Below, piece by piece: positions 46,085 through 54,817 of a DNA stretch of 64,000 bases. The number at the start of each line of letters is the position of its first letter. Position 1 is the first letter of the stretch. A program made the position numbers and the translations under genes. Under the pieces are notes generated by a model, which searched no databases, was not told where the DNA came from, and worked only from the letters and a program-made list of their open reading frames with translations. Source of the DNA: Consotaella salsifontis (GTDB lineage: Bacteria; Pseudomonadota; Alphaproteobacteria; Rhizobiales; Rhizobiaceae); contig NZ_FUXL01000002.1 of assembly GCF_900167365.1 (NCBI RefSeq), positions 372,001-436,000 of the forward strand. Direction: 5' to 3'.

Positions 46085-46822
46085 ATGGGCAAGGAGCAAT
46101 TCAGTTTGCCGACTGGCTTCAAGGCCGTCGTCATCGGCGGCGCCGGCGGCATCGGCCTTTCCATCGTCAAGCTGCTGCGCGACTTTGGGGCGGCCGTCAC
46201 GGCGACGGGCGTGAGCGAGGCGGAGATTTCCGCCTGCGGCATGGCCGATGAGGCGGGGCTTCGCTTTATCCCGCTCGACGTCACCAACGAGGCTGCCGTC
46301 CAGCGCCTCGCCGAGGACTGCGGACCCATCGACTTCCTCGTCAACTGCGCCGGCATCCTGCGGCGCGACGAGGAGTATCAGGTCGATGTGTTCCGCAAGG
46401 TGATCGAGGTCAACCTCATCGGCACCTTCACCACCTCGATGGCTTTTGCCGACGGTTTGGCGGAGCGGCACGGCTCGATCGTCAACATCGCCTCGATGAA
46501 TGCCTACGCGGCGTTGCCGCGCCTGCCGGCCTATTGCGCCAGCAAGGGTGGCGTCGTGATGCTCACCAAGAGCCTCGCTCTTGCCTGGGCAAGCCGCGGC
46601 ATCCGCGTGAACGCGGTGGCGCCTGGCTTTATCGAGACTCCCCTCAACGCCGAAGGCCGCAAGGAGATCGCGCACTATCAGCGCATCGCCTCGCGAACCG
46701 CCTTCAATCGCTGGGGCCAGCCCGACGAGGTCGCGGGCACCGTCGTCTATCTGGCAATGCCTGCCGCTGCCTATGTCACCGGCACGGTGTTCGCCGTCGA
46801 CGGCGGGTTCCTCGCCGGCTGA
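46085..46822 (+). CDS. Short-chain dehydrogenase/reductase (SDR)
   Basis: A 245-residue classical SDR. Cofactor loop AVVIGGAGGIGLSIVKLL near residue 15, NCAGI at about 89, catalytic Ser in NIASMNAYAALPRLP and the YxxxK pair in YCASKGG; the end TGTVFAVDGGFLAG is typical. The glycine motif is GGAGGIG. An acidic residue for NAD preference is not evident; LLRDFGAAVTATGVSEAE suggests either cofactor. It starts 18 bases after the binding-protein gene, so it probably oxidises or reduces the imported sugar or its product. Confidence 0.93.
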   Translation: MGKEQFSLPTGFKAVVIGGAGGIGLSIVKLLRDFGAAVTATGVSEAEISACGMADEAGLRFIPLDVTNEAAVQRLAEDCGPIDFLVNCAGILRRDEEYQVDVFRKVIEVNLIGTFTTSMAFADGLAERHGSIVNIASMNAYAALPRLPAYCASKGGVVMLTKSLALAWASRGIRVNAVAPGFIETPLNAEGRKEIAHYQRIASRTAFNRWGQPDEVAGTVVYLAMPAAAYVTGTVFAVDGGFLAG

Positions 46823-46834
46823 GACAGCGCAAGC

Positions 46835-46857
46835 GGGCGCCGCCGGTGGCGGCGCCC
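46835..46857 (+). repeat. Hairpin inside the CUT1 operon after the SDR gene
   Basis: GGGCGCCGCC / GGCGGCGCCC with a 3-base loop, 13 bases after the SDR stop. The 189-base gap 46823-47011 between SDR and permease has no gene; the hairpin probably reduces or separates downstream expression. Confidence 0.7.
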
Positions 46858-47011
46858 CCCGAATTCCACCACGGATGACCGTCCTCCATGTCATGGCGGC
46901 GAACGGGCGAGGTTTGCGCTCGAACGACCGCACCCGAGGGCGATCGAGACGCGGGGCGCCAGACTGGATCACCGTCCCGCTGCCACTCCTGGATATTTCG
47001 AGGCTCCGACG

Positions 47012-47881
47012 ATGAGCAGTCAACAATCACCGAAGACACAGCTTGCCGCACTGTCGGCGCCAGCGGTGATCTTCACCGTGGCGATGATCGCCTTTCCCTT
47101 CTGCTACTCCATCTGGCTCAGCTTCCAGGCGTTTTCCTCGGTCGGCACCACCAGCTTCAACGGCGCCGACAACTATGTGCGCATGGTTTCGGACGGAGAA
47201 TTCTGGAACGGCCTCGCGGTCACGTTCTACCTCTATATCCTCTCGCTGGCCCTCCAGCTCTTCTTCGGCACCATCCTCGCGCTGGTGATGTTCCGTTCCA
47301 AGAAGCTGCCCGGAATCGTGCGTTCGCTCTTCATCTCGCCCTTCATGATGCCGCCGGTGGTGGCGGGCATGATGTGGCTGGTGATCCTTGACCCATCGCT
47401 CGGCGCGGCGAACTACATCCTGACGAGCTTCGGCCTGCCGCCCTCCGAGTGGCTCGCCTCCCCCGGTTTCGTGGTGCCGACGTTGGCCTTCATCGACACC
47501 TGGCAGTGGAGCCCTTACGTCGCCCTGATCGTTCTCGGCGGTCTCCAGGCGCTGCCGCCCAGCGTCTACGAGGCGGCGGAAATCGACGGCGCCTCGCCCG
47601 TCAAGGTGCTCTTCCGCATCACGCTGCCGCTTCTCCTGCCCACGCTGGTCGCGGCGATGATCCTGCGCAGCGTCGATCTGCTGCGCTTCTTCGATCTCAT
47701 CTACATCACCACGCAGGGCGGCCCGGCCAACGCCTCCAACACCCTCAACATCTATGGCTTCCGCGTCGGCTTCGAGTTCTTCCAGCTCGGCTATGCCAGC
47801 GCGCTGATGGTCACGCTTTCCGTCATCGTCCTAGGCGCGGTTCTGGTGCTCAACCGGCTGCGCGACGCGGTCGCCTGGTGA
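47012..47881 (+). CDS. Sugar ABC transporter permease (MalF type, CUT1)
   Basis: A 289-residue membrane protein with six predicted helices. The EAA loop that contacts the ATPase is YEAAEIDGASPVKVLFRITLP near residue 190. Start MSSQQSPKTQLAALSAPAVIFT. It pairs with the next permease, 10 bases downstream. Confidence 0.94.
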   Translation: MSSQQSPKTQLAALSAPAVIFTVAMIAFPFCYSIWLSFQAFSSVGTTSFNGADNYVRMVSDGEFWNGLAVTFYLYILSLALQLFFGTILALVMFRSKKLPGIVRSLFISPFMMPPVVAGMMWLVILDPSLGAANYILTSFGLPPSEWLASPGFVVPTLAFIDTWQWSPYVALIVLGGLQALPPSVYEAAEIDGASPVKVLFRITLPLLLPTLVAAMILRSVDLLRFFDLIYITTQGGPANASNTLNIYGFRVGFEFFQLGYASALMVTLSVIVLGAVLVLNRLRDAVAW

Positions 47882-47891
47882 GGAGAAGACA

Positions 47892-48719
47892 ATGTCCCAC
47901 ACTGTTGCCTCGAACCGCTGGACCGGCGCGCTCAACATCTTCCTGCTTGTCCTTGCCGGCGTCGTATCGCTGACGCCGATGGCCTGGATGGTGCTCTCCT
48001 CCTTCAAGGCGTCCTTCGAGGTCACGGCCTATCCGCCGACGGTCATCTTCTCGCCGACGCTGGAGAACTACGCCACCTTGTGGGAGCGCACGCCGTTTCT
48101 GCACTACGCCTTCAACAGCATGGTCGTGACGGTTTCCTCCACGGCGCTCGGTATCATCCTCGGCGCGCCGGCGGCCTTTGTCGCCTCATGGACGCGCGTC
48201 ACCTGGCCGGCGGTGCTGACCCTCGCGGCGCGCATGGCGCCGGGCACCCTCTTTCTCCTGCCCTGGTACATCATGTTCCGGCAGTTCGACATGATCGGCA
48301 GCTACTGGGCGCTCATCCTCACCCATGCCGTCATCACCATGCCGATCGTCATCTGGGTGCTGCTGCCGTTCTTCGACAACATTCCGCGCAGCATCTACGA
48401 GGCCGCGCAGGTGGATGGCTGCTCACCACTGAGGATCTTCTTCCGCATCGGGCTGCCGCTGGTCGCCGGTGGCCTGGCGGTTTCCTCGATCCTTGCCTTC
48501 GTCTTCTCGTGGAACTTCTTCCTCTTCGCCCTGGTGCTCTCCAACTCCGACACCAAGACGCTGATCGCCGCCTCCTTCAACTTCATCGGCGAAGGCTCCA
48601 CCAACTGGGGCGCGCTGATGGCGGCGGCGACCCTCATCGCTCTTCCCCCGCTCGTTCTCGCCATCGTCGTCCAGCGCTGGCTGATTTCCGGACTGACGCT
48701 CGGCGCGGTGAAAGGCTGA
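47892..48719 (+). CDS. Sugar ABC transporter permease (MalG type, CUT1)
   Basis: A 275-residue partner permease with six helices; EAA loop YEAAQVDGCSPLRIFFRIGLP near residue 170 and the typical C-terminal VVQRWLISGLTLGAVKG. A ribosome site (GAGGAGAA) overlaps the end of the previous gene. The next gene begins 3 bases after the stop, so the four genes from here on are translationally linked. Confidence 0.94.
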   Translation: MSHTVASNRWTGALNIFLLVLAGVVSLTPMAWMVLSSFKASFEVTAYPPTVIFSPTLENYATLWERTPFLHYAFNSMVVTVSSTALGIILGAPAAFVASWTRVTWPAVLTLAARMAPGTLFLLPWYIMFRQFDMIGSYWALILTHAVITMPIVIWVLLPFFDNIPRSIYEAAQVDGCSPLRIFFRIGLPLVAGGLAVSSILAFVFSWNFFLFALVLSNSDTKTLIAASFNFIGEGSTNWGALMAAATLIALPPLVLAIVVQRWLISGLTLGAVKG

Positions 48720-48722
48720 CCC

Positions 48723-49736
48723 ATGACCACACTCGATTTCCAGAACAACAAGATGCGCGCCGCCATCTTCCATGGCGGAGACAAGATTACCGTAGAGACG
48801 GTGCCGATGCCCGAGCCCGGTCCGGGCGAGGCGCTGGTGCGCATCCTGCGCACCGCCCTTTGCGGCTCCGATTTCCGGCTCTGGCACAATGGCGCGCCCT
48901 ATCTCGCCGGCCATGAGATCTTCGGCCGCGTCGAGCAGCCGGGCCACCCGCTAGATGGCAGGCGCTGCGCGGTCTACATCCCGCTCCACTGCGGCCACTG
49001 CGAGGCCTGCCGCGCCGGCAATACGCAGATGTGCGTCGAGGTTTCATCGCTCATCGGCTGGAACCGCGACGGCGGCTACTGCGAATTCGTCGCGGTGCCC
49101 GACAACTGCCTTCTCCCCGTGCCGGACGACATTCCCGATGACCTCGGGCCGCTCCTTCTCGACACGATCGGCACCTCCGCTCATGCCGTGCGCGAGGCAG
49201 AGCGTTTCCTGCCCCGGCAGGCGGACAGGCCGATCCTCGTCACGGGCGCCGGCCCTGTCGGCCTCGGTGCGATCCTGGCGCTGCGCGCCTTCGGCTATAC
49301 GGAGATCTACGTCTCCGACCCCAACGAGAAGCGCGTTGCCATCGCCGCCGAGTTCGGCGCTAAGCCCCACCCGGTCGGCAGCCGCGACAAGCGCTTCGCC
49401 CTGGTCTTCGAATGCTCGGGCGCCCATGTCGCGCGCAACCTCGCCATCGAACTGATCCTGCCCAAGGGCGTCATCGTCCTCATCGGCGAAAACTCGGCGC
49501 CGTGGACCATCACCGAGGACAAGGTGTTCCGCCGCAAGGACTTTTCCATGCTGCGGACCTTCTACTTCCCGCAGGCGGACCACGCAGAGAACATTCAGCT
49601 CCTGCGCGACAACCTCGCCGACTATGCCCGCCTCGTCGACGCCGCCTTCCCGCTCGACGAAATGCCGGAGCGCTTCGCCGACTTCGCCAAGGGGCGCTCC
49701 ATAAAACCCGTTCTCGCTTTCGAGGGTGCTCGCTGA
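48723..49736 (+). CDS. Zinc-dependent alcohol dehydrogenase (polyol/L-idonate dehydrogenase-like)
   Basis: A 337-residue medium-chain dehydrogenase. Catalytic zinc ligands: Cys in ALCGSDFRLW and His-Glu in YLAGHEIFG; structural zinc cysteines in HCGHCEACRAGNTQMC. The Rossmann motif is VTGAGPVGLGAILAL near residue 170, followed by YVSDPNEKR, where the aspartate suggests NAD. Substrate is probably a polyol or a keto sugar related to the imported compound. Its stop overlaps the ATPase start (TGATG). Confidence 0.92.
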   Translation: MTTLDFQNNKMRAAIFHGGDKITVETVPMPEPGPGEALVRILRTALCGSDFRLWHNGAPYLAGHEIFGRVEQPGHPLDGRRCAVYIPLHCGHCEACRAGNTQMCVEVSSLIGWNRDGGYCEFVAVPDNCLLPVPDDIPDDLGPLLLDTIGTSAHAVREAERFLPRQADRPILVTGAGPVGLGAILALRAFGYTEIYVSDPNEKRVAIAAEFGAKPHPVGSRDKRFALVFECSGAHVARNLAIELILPKGVIVLIGENSAPWTITEDKVFRRKDFSMLRTFYFPQADHAENIQLLRDNLADYARLVDAAFPLDEMPERFADFAKGRSIKPVLAFEGAR

Positions 49737-50812
49737 TGGCTTCGATCCACACACGAGGGCTCGTCAAGAAGTACGGTTCCCTCACCGTGCTGCACGGGCT
49801 AGACCTGGAAATTCCCGATCACGAGCTGGTCGTGCTGGTCGGCCCGTCCGGCTGTGGCAAATCCACCCTGCTGCGAGTTTTGGCCGGGCTCGAGGCCATC
49901 GACGAAGGCGACCTCTTCATCGGCGAGGACCGGGTCAACGACATTCCCGCCGCCAAGCGCGATATCGCGATGGTCTTCCAGGACTATGCGCTCTACCCGC
50001 ACATGACCGTTCGGCAGAACATGGCCTTCGCGCTGGAAATGCGCGGCATGGCGCGGGGCGAGATCAAGGAGCGGGTGGAGAAGGCGGCGGCGCTTCTGGC
50101 CATCGAGCCCTATCTCGACCGGCGACCGAAGGCGCTGTCCGGCGGCCAGCGCCAGCGCGTGGCCATGGGTCGGGCGATCGTGCGCAATCCGCGGGTCTTC
50201 CTGTTCGACGAGCCGCTGTCTAACCTCGACGCGCGTCTGCGCACCCAGGTCCGCGCCGAGATCAAGACGCTGTCGCAGCAGCTGCGCACCACCATGGTGT
50301 TCGTCACCCACGATCAGGTGGAAGCCATGACCATGGCCGACCGGATCGTCGTGATGAAATCGGGCGTCATCCAGCAGGTGGGCTCGCCTGAGGACGTCTA
50401 CGAAACGCCGGCGAACCTCTTCGTCGCCGGCTTCATCGGCTCGCCGTCGATGAACTTCTTTCCCGCGAGCGTGGAGAACGACGGCCTCAAGCTTGCCGAC
50501 GGTCGCACGGTGGCGGTCGGCGACCGGGTCCAGGCGGCGGCGACGGCTCATCGCGGTAAGCCCCTCATCCTCGGCGTCCGGCCCGAGCATTTTCGCGTGG
50601 CGCCGGATGCGGCCGGAGCGCTTTCGGTCGAGATCACCCTGGTCGAGCCGCTCGGCTCCGACACGCTGATCCACTTCAAGGTGGGCGATGCCGAGGCTAT
50701 CGCTCGCGTCGAGCCGGACCTCAGGCCCAAGGTTGGCGATGTCATCGCGCTCGCGCCTTCACCGGAGAAGGCTCATCTGTTCGAGGAGAAAAGTGGTGCC
50801 CTCATCTGTTGA
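49736..50812 (+). CDS. Sugar ABC transporter ATP-binding protein (UgpC/MalK type)
   Basis: A 358-residue ATPase starting MASIHTRGLVKKYGSLTV. Walker A GPSGCGKST near residue 37, Q-loop VFQDYALYPHM, signature LSGGQRQRVAMGRA, Walker B VFLFDEPLSNLDA and the H-loop in FVTHDQVEAM. The C-terminal 120 residues are the TOBE regulatory domain (LGVRPEHFRV). Its last 17 bases overlap the kinase gene. Confidence 0.95.
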   Translation: MASIHTRGLVKKYGSLTVLHGLDLEIPDHELVVLVGPSGCGKSTLLRVLAGLEAIDEGDLFIGEDRVNDIPAAKRDIAMVFQDYALYPHMTVRQNMAFALEMRGMARGEIKERVEKAAALLAIEPYLDRRPKALSGGQRQRVAMGRAIVRNPRVFLFDEPLSNLDARLRTQVRAEIKTLSQQLRTTMVFVTHDQVEAMTMADRIVVMKSGVIQQVGSPEDVYETPANLFVAGFIGSPSMNFFPASVENDGLKLADGRTVAVGDRVQAAATAHRGKPLILGVRPEHFRVAPDAAGALSVEITLVEPLGSDTLIHFKVGDAEAIARVEPDLRPKVGDVIALAPSPEKAHLFEEKSGALIC

Positions 50813-51746
50813 GTTTCCCGAGGACGCGCCATCCTGGGCGCGTCAGAGCGTATCGGTGGCCTGCGTCGGCCTCTCGGCGCTCGACTACATGTGGCTGGTC
50901 GAGCGTCTGCCCGAGGCGGGCAGCGCCAAGGTGCGGGCCATCGAGTTTTCCACCAAGGGCGGAGGAATGGCGGCGACGGCGGCCGTGGCGGTCGCCCGTC
51001 TTGGCGGGCGGGCGATGTTCGTCGGTCGCGGCGGCGAAGACCCCGAGGGCCATTGGATGCGCGACGCCATGGCCGCGACGGGCGTGGACGTCACCCATTT
51101 CAGGCTGTTTGCCGAGGCGCGCTCCTCCGTCTCCGGCATTTTCGTCGACCGCCAGGGCGAACGCCAGATTTCCAATTTTCGCGGGCTGAACCAGCCGACC
51201 GATCCCTCCTGGCTGCCGCTTTCCGAGATCACCGCCTGCGGCGCGGTGCTGGCCGATCCGCGCTGGATCGAGGGGGCGGTCGCCGCGTTCTCGGCGGCGC
51301 GGGCGGCGGGCGTTCCCACCGTTCTCGATGCCGACATGGCCGACAAGGAGGTCTTCGAGACGCTTCTGCCGCTGACCGACCACGCCATCTTCTCGGCTCC
51401 CGCGCTGGCCGTGTTCGCCGAGACCGAGGGTGACGAGGCCCTCGCCTTCCTCAAGAGCTTCGGCTGCAAGGTGGCGGCCGTCACCCGCGGCGCCGACGGC
51501 ATCGCGTGGATCGCCGACGGTGGCCTTGGCCGACGTCCGGCCTACCGCGTCGAGGTGGTGGACACCACCGGTGCGGGCGACGTCTTCCACGGCGCCTACG
51601 CCTTCGCGCTCGCCGCCGGCGCGCCTCTCGACGAGGTTATCGACTTCGCTTCCGCCGCAGCCGCCCTGAAGTGCACCAAGCCGGACGGGCGCAGCGGCAT
51701 TCCCTCCCTGATCGAGACCCTACGCTTTTGGAGAACACACTCATGA
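50796..51746 (+). CDS. PfkB family kinase, YihV (sulfofructose kinase)-like
   Basis: A 316-residue ribokinase-fold enzyme; GTG start at 50796 after GAGGAGA. PfkB signatures: KGGGMAATAAVAVARLGG near residue 54 and DTTGAGDVFHGA with catalytic Asp262. Compared from memory with E. coli sulfofructose kinase YihV it aligns without gaps over the central 110 residues. Lys45, Asn127 and Arg156 fall exactly on YihV Lys27, Asn109 and Arg138, which contact the sulfonate. It therefore may phosphorylate a ketose with an anionic C6 group, or a plain ketose. Its stop overlaps the aldolase start (ATGA). Confidence 0.85.
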   Translation: MPSSVEFPEDAPSWARQSVSVACVGLSALDYMWLVERLPEAGSAKVRAIEFSTKGGGMAATAAVAVARLGGRAMFVGRGGEDPEGHWMRDAMAATGVDVTHFRLFAEARSSVSGIFVDRQGERQISNFRGLNQPTDPSWLPLSEITACGAVLADPRWIEGAVAAFSAARAAGVPTVLDADMADKEVFETLLPLTDHAIFSAPALAVFAETEGDEALAFLKSFGCKVAAVTRGADGIAWIADGGLGRRPAYRVEVVDTTGAGDVFHGAYAFALAAGAPLDEVIDFASAAAALKCTKPDGRSGIPSLIETLRFWRTHS

Positions 51747-52780
51747 TCCCTCTTGGCAAACTGCGCGGATTGAAGCGCCTTTGCGACGCCGACGGACACT
51801 TCGCCATGGTCGCGCTCGACCAGCGCCCACCGCTTCAGGCCGCGATCGCCAAGGCCAAGGGTGTTGCGGCGTCGGAGGTGACCTTCGCCGACATGCTTCT
51901 CGCCAAGCGACTCATGGTCAAGGCGCTGGCCGCCGACGCGAGCTCCATGCTCTTCGATCCGAACTTCGCCATTCCCGCCGCCTACGACCAGCTGCCAGCC
52001 AAGACCGGCCTGATCGTGACGCTCGAGGAGCACCGGTTCGAGGAGACGGCGACGGGGCGCAAGTCGCGCTCCATCGACAACTGGTCGGTGGAAAAGATCC
52101 GCCGCATGGGCGCCGACGCGGTCAAGGTGCTGGCCTGGTATCGTCCGGACGCCAGCCCCGACGTGGTGGCGCACCAGCAGGCCTATGTGCGCACCGTCGG
52201 CGCCGAGTGCCGGCGCCATGACATCCCTTACGTCCTCGAGCTCCTGGTCTATCCGTTCCCCGGCGCGGCCAACCACACCACCGACTATGTCGAGATGGCC
52301 GACAAGCGCTCCGAGCTGGTGATCGACAGCGTGCGCGAGTTCGCCAAGCCGGAATACGGCGTCGACCTCTTGAAGCTAGAGACGCCAGTTCCCGGCGCGT
52401 CGCTGCCCGACGAGATGGACAGCGCCGAGGGCAAGGCGGCGGCCGAGGCGTTCGCGGCTGTCGGCGGCATCTGCCGCGAGGCGGGCGTTCCGTGGGTGAT
52501 GCTGTCGGGCGGCGTCAAGCCGGAGCAGTTCGAGCGTGTGCTGCGCTATTCCTATGCTGCCGGGGCGCGGGGCTTCCTCGCCGGCCGCACCATCTGGCTG
52601 GACGCCATCCAGTCGGCCTTCCCCAACGAGGAGAAGGTGCTGGCGGCGCTAAGGGGCGACGGCCTTTCGCGGCTGCGTTCGATGGCCAAGCTCACCCGCG
52701 AGGTCGCTGAGCCCTGGGACTTCACCCTTGACCGCGCGCCTTTCGGCCGCGAAGGCGATCTCGCCGCGCTCTACGCCTGA
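51743..52780 (+). CDS. Class I aldolase, LacD/YihT family (tagatose-1,6-bisphosphate aldolase-like)
   Basis: A 345-residue Schiff-base aldolase. The lysine is in VDLLKLETPVPG; other conserved active-site parts are FAMVALDQRPPLQ, SSMLFDPNFAIP, ADAVKVLAWYRPDA, WVMLSGGV and GFLAGRTIW. The layout is closer to LacD (about 325 residues) than to the 292-residue YihT, with a C-terminal extension rich in charged residues. It would split the kinase product into dihydroxyacetone phosphate and an aldehyde. Last gene of the operon. Confidence 0.9.
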   Translation: MIPLGKLRGLKRLCDADGHFAMVALDQRPPLQAAIAKAKGVAASEVTFADMLLAKRLMVKALAADASSMLFDPNFAIPAAYDQLPAKTGLIVTLEEHRFEETATGRKSRSIDNWSVEKIRRMGADAVKVLAWYRPDASPDVVAHQQAYVRTVGAECRRHDIPYVLELLVYPFPGAANHTTDYVEMADKRSELVIDSVREFAKPEYGVDLLKLETPVPGASLPDEMDSAEGKAAAEAFAAVGGICREAGVPWVMLSGGVKPEQFERVLRYSYAAGARGFLAGRTIWLDAIQSAFPNEEKVLAALRGDGLSRLRSMAKLTREVAEPWDFTLDRAPFGREGDLAALYA

Positions 52781-52810
52781 GCGGGTGGACCCACGACGAA
52801 CCAAACTTCG

Positions 52811-52841
52811 GCGGCGCGGAAGACCTTGTCTTCCGCGCCGC
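52811..52841. terminator. Bidirectional terminator between systems B and C
   Basis: GCGGCGCGGAAGA / TCTTCCGCGCCGC, a perfect 13-bp stem with a 5-base loop, followed by ATCTTT. It lies between the convergent aldolase and epimerase genes. Confidence 0.88.
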
Positions 52842-52877
52842 ATCTTTGTCGAACGAAGGAAACCCGCCGCCCTCCGC

Positions 52878-53738
52878 TCAGCGCGCAATCAGGCCGTATT
52901 GCCGGGCCTTGTTGCGCAGGAAGGAGAGCCCCTGCCCCAGCACCTCCTCGCGCGCCGGCGCGACGGGGCGCCAGACGGAGAGCGCGGCGGCGATCTGCGG
53001 CGGCACGGTGATGAAGCTCTCCATCGCCATCCCGCCCTTGAAGCCGATGGCAGCGAGCGCCGCGAAGATCTCGTCCCACTGGATCGTGTCGCAGCCGGGC
53101 GTCCCCCGGTCGCTCGCCGACAGGTGAATATACTGAAGGTGATCGCGCGCCTTGATGATGCCGTTGGCGAGGCCCTTCTCCTCGATGTTCATGTGGTAGG
53201 TATCGAGGTGAACGAAGACGTTGGGCGCGCCGATCTTCTCGATGAGCGCGACCGCCTGCTCGGCGGTATTGAGGATGTGGTTCTCGTAGCGGTTCACGGC
53301 CTCGAGCCCATAGCCCATGCCGAGCTTGGCGGCGTGGGCCGCCGCCTTTTCGACGACGCGGGCGGTGGCGTCGATCTCGTCCCGGGTCGGCGGCTTGCCG
53401 GTGCGCTGACCGATGCCGCCATAAATGACGCCGCTCATCGCCTTGGCGCCAATGGCGTGAGACTTGTCGAGCGCGCGGACCAGGAAGTCCAGCGCGCCGT
53501 CGGGGTTGTTCGTCGGCAGCTTGTCCAGCGGCAGGCCGAGCGAACAGACGCATTCGACCTCGTGCTTCTCGAGCAGCGAACGCGTGTGATCGGCGTCGAC
53601 CCCTTCGGGGTCGAGCATGGTGATTTCGAGAAAGTCGATGTCGTACTTCACGGCTTCGGGAATGGCGAATTCCGCCGCATCCCGGTTCCACTCCATTGCC
53701 CACATGGCGGTGTGCACGCCGAATCCGCTGACGCCCAT
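52878..53738 (-). CDS. Sugar isomerase/epimerase, D-tagatose (allulose) 3-epimerase-like
   Basis: A 286-residue TIM-barrel enzyme of the xylose-isomerase-like superfamily. The metal tetrad of ketose 3-epimerases is present: Glu146 in GLEAVNRYENHILNTAEQ, Asp179 in HLDTYHMNIEE, His205 in YIHLSASDRGTPG and Glu240 in GMAMESF. These stretches resemble Agrobacterium D-psicose 3-epimerase. It would interconvert ketoses at C3, for example allulose and fructose. It ends the minus-strand CUT2 transporter operon, 50 bases after the last permease gene. Confidence 0.87.
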   Translation of the reverse strand: MGVSGFGVHTAMWAMEWNRDAAEFAIPEAVKYDIDFLEITMLDPEGVDADHTRSLLEKHEVECVCSLGLPLDKLPTNNPDGALDFLVRALDKSHAIGAKAMSGVIYGGIGQRTGKPPTRDEIDATARVVEKAAAHAAKLGMGYGLEAVNRYENHILNTAEQAVALIEKIGAPNVFVHLDTYHMNIEEKGLANGIIKARDHLQYIHLSASDRGTPGCDTIQWDEIFAALAAIGFKGGMAMESFITVPPQIAAALSVWRPVAPAREEVLGQGLSFLRNKARQYGLIAR

Positions 53739-53788
53739 CGGTCAAGCTCCTTTCGATAATGGCCCCGTCCGGCCAGAGCGACGGCGCG

Positions 53789-54817
53789 TCAGCGCCGCCT
53801 GAAGAGAAAGTCCAGGCGAAGGCGCGACCACAGCGCGCGGATGACCATCACCAGGATGAGGGTCGCGCCCCAGAGCGCGGTCGCCAGATGCTGATTGGTT
53901 CCGAGCAGATTGAGGCCGGAGCCGATGACCTGAAGGATCACCAGGGAGATCGCCACCGGCACGACCCGCCCGAAGCCACCGAACGGATCCACCCGGCCGA
54001 GGAAACAGGCCAGCACGGTGATGAGGACGTAGCTCTCGCCGTGACCGACGCGCACCGAATTGAACCGGGCGAGCATGACGATGCCGGCGATGGAGCACAT
54101 GATGCCCGACAGGACATAGACCATGGTCAGCGCGCGGCCGGTGTTGACGCCGGAATAGCGCGTCGCCTCCAGATTGGAGCCCAGCATATAGATGGAGAAG
54201 CCGAGGCGGGTGCGGTTGAGGATCAGCATCCAGAGCAGGATCGCCGCGATGAGGATGATCAGCGGCACGGGTATGCCGAGGAGCGTGCCCTGGCCGAGCG
54301 CCACGACGTAGGGCGGAAAACCAGCAACGTCGCCGCCGCGCGTGATGAACTCGCCGAGGCCGCGCAGGAAGATCATCATCGCCAGCGAGACCAGGATCGG
54401 GTGGGCGCCGATATAGGCAACCACGAGCCCCATCACGAGGCCGATCAGCGCGCCGACGGCGATCGCCGCCATCACGCCGACCAGGAAGACGAGGAGTCCC
54501 GCGTCGGCGCCGCCACCGGCCTTCAAAACCCAGGCCAGAACCAGGCCCGACAGGTTCGCCGAGAAGGTGATCGCAAGGTTGAGGCCGCCGGATAGCAGCG
54601 GAATCAGCATCGCCAATGTCAAAAGGCCGAGTTCCGGCAGCTGGAAGGCGATAGACGTGAAGGTCGCGGCCGAAAGGAAGTGCGGAGCCGTCAGGCTCAG
54701 GCCGATCACCAGCGCCGCCAAGACAGCGAGGAGCCCGCCGATTTCGCCGAGAGGCGAGGCGCCCGAGGCGGACTTGCCGCCCTTTGGGTTCAGGAACGTC
54801 GAAACGAGCGAGTTCAT
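53789..54817 (-). CDS. Sugar ABC transporter permease (CUT2, RbsC/FrcC type)
   Basis: A 342-residue permease starting MNSLVSTFLNPKGGK at 54817, with GGGGGCAAG upstream. Features of the CUT2 family: LAMLIPLLSGGLNLAITFSANLSG, GLVVAYIGAHPILVSLAMM, FITRGGDVAGFP and YSGVNTGRALTMVYVLSG. About ten membrane segments. Its start overlaps the stop of the other permease (ATGA). A longer open frame upstream is only read-through of the neighbouring gene in another frame. Confidence 0.93.
   Translation of the reverse strand: MNSLVSTFLNPKGGKSASGASPLGEIGGLLAVLAALVIGLSLTAPHFLSAATFTSIAFQLPELGLLTLAMLIPLLSGGLNLAITFSANLSGLVLAWVLKAGGGADAGLLVFLVGVMAAIAVGALIGLVMGLVVAYIGAHPILVSLAMMIFLRGLGEFITRGGDVAGFPPYVVALGQGTLLGIPVPLIILIAAILLWMLILNRTRLGFSIYMLGSNLEATRYSGVNTGRALTMVYVLSGIMCSIAGIVMLARFNSVRVGHGESYVLITVLACFLGRVDPFGGFGRVVPVAISLVILQVIGSGLNLLGTNQHLATALWGATLILVMVIRALWSRLRLDFLFRRR

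Noticed and set aside
44771-47026. Minus-strand 751-codon open frame over the binding-protein and SDR genes
   Set aside because: Covers two well-supported genes on the other strand and has no domain.
49412-49735. N-terminal extension of the CUT1 ATPase
   Set aside because: It is the wrong frame of the alcohol dehydrogenase gene; ATG 49736 gives a standard ATPase.
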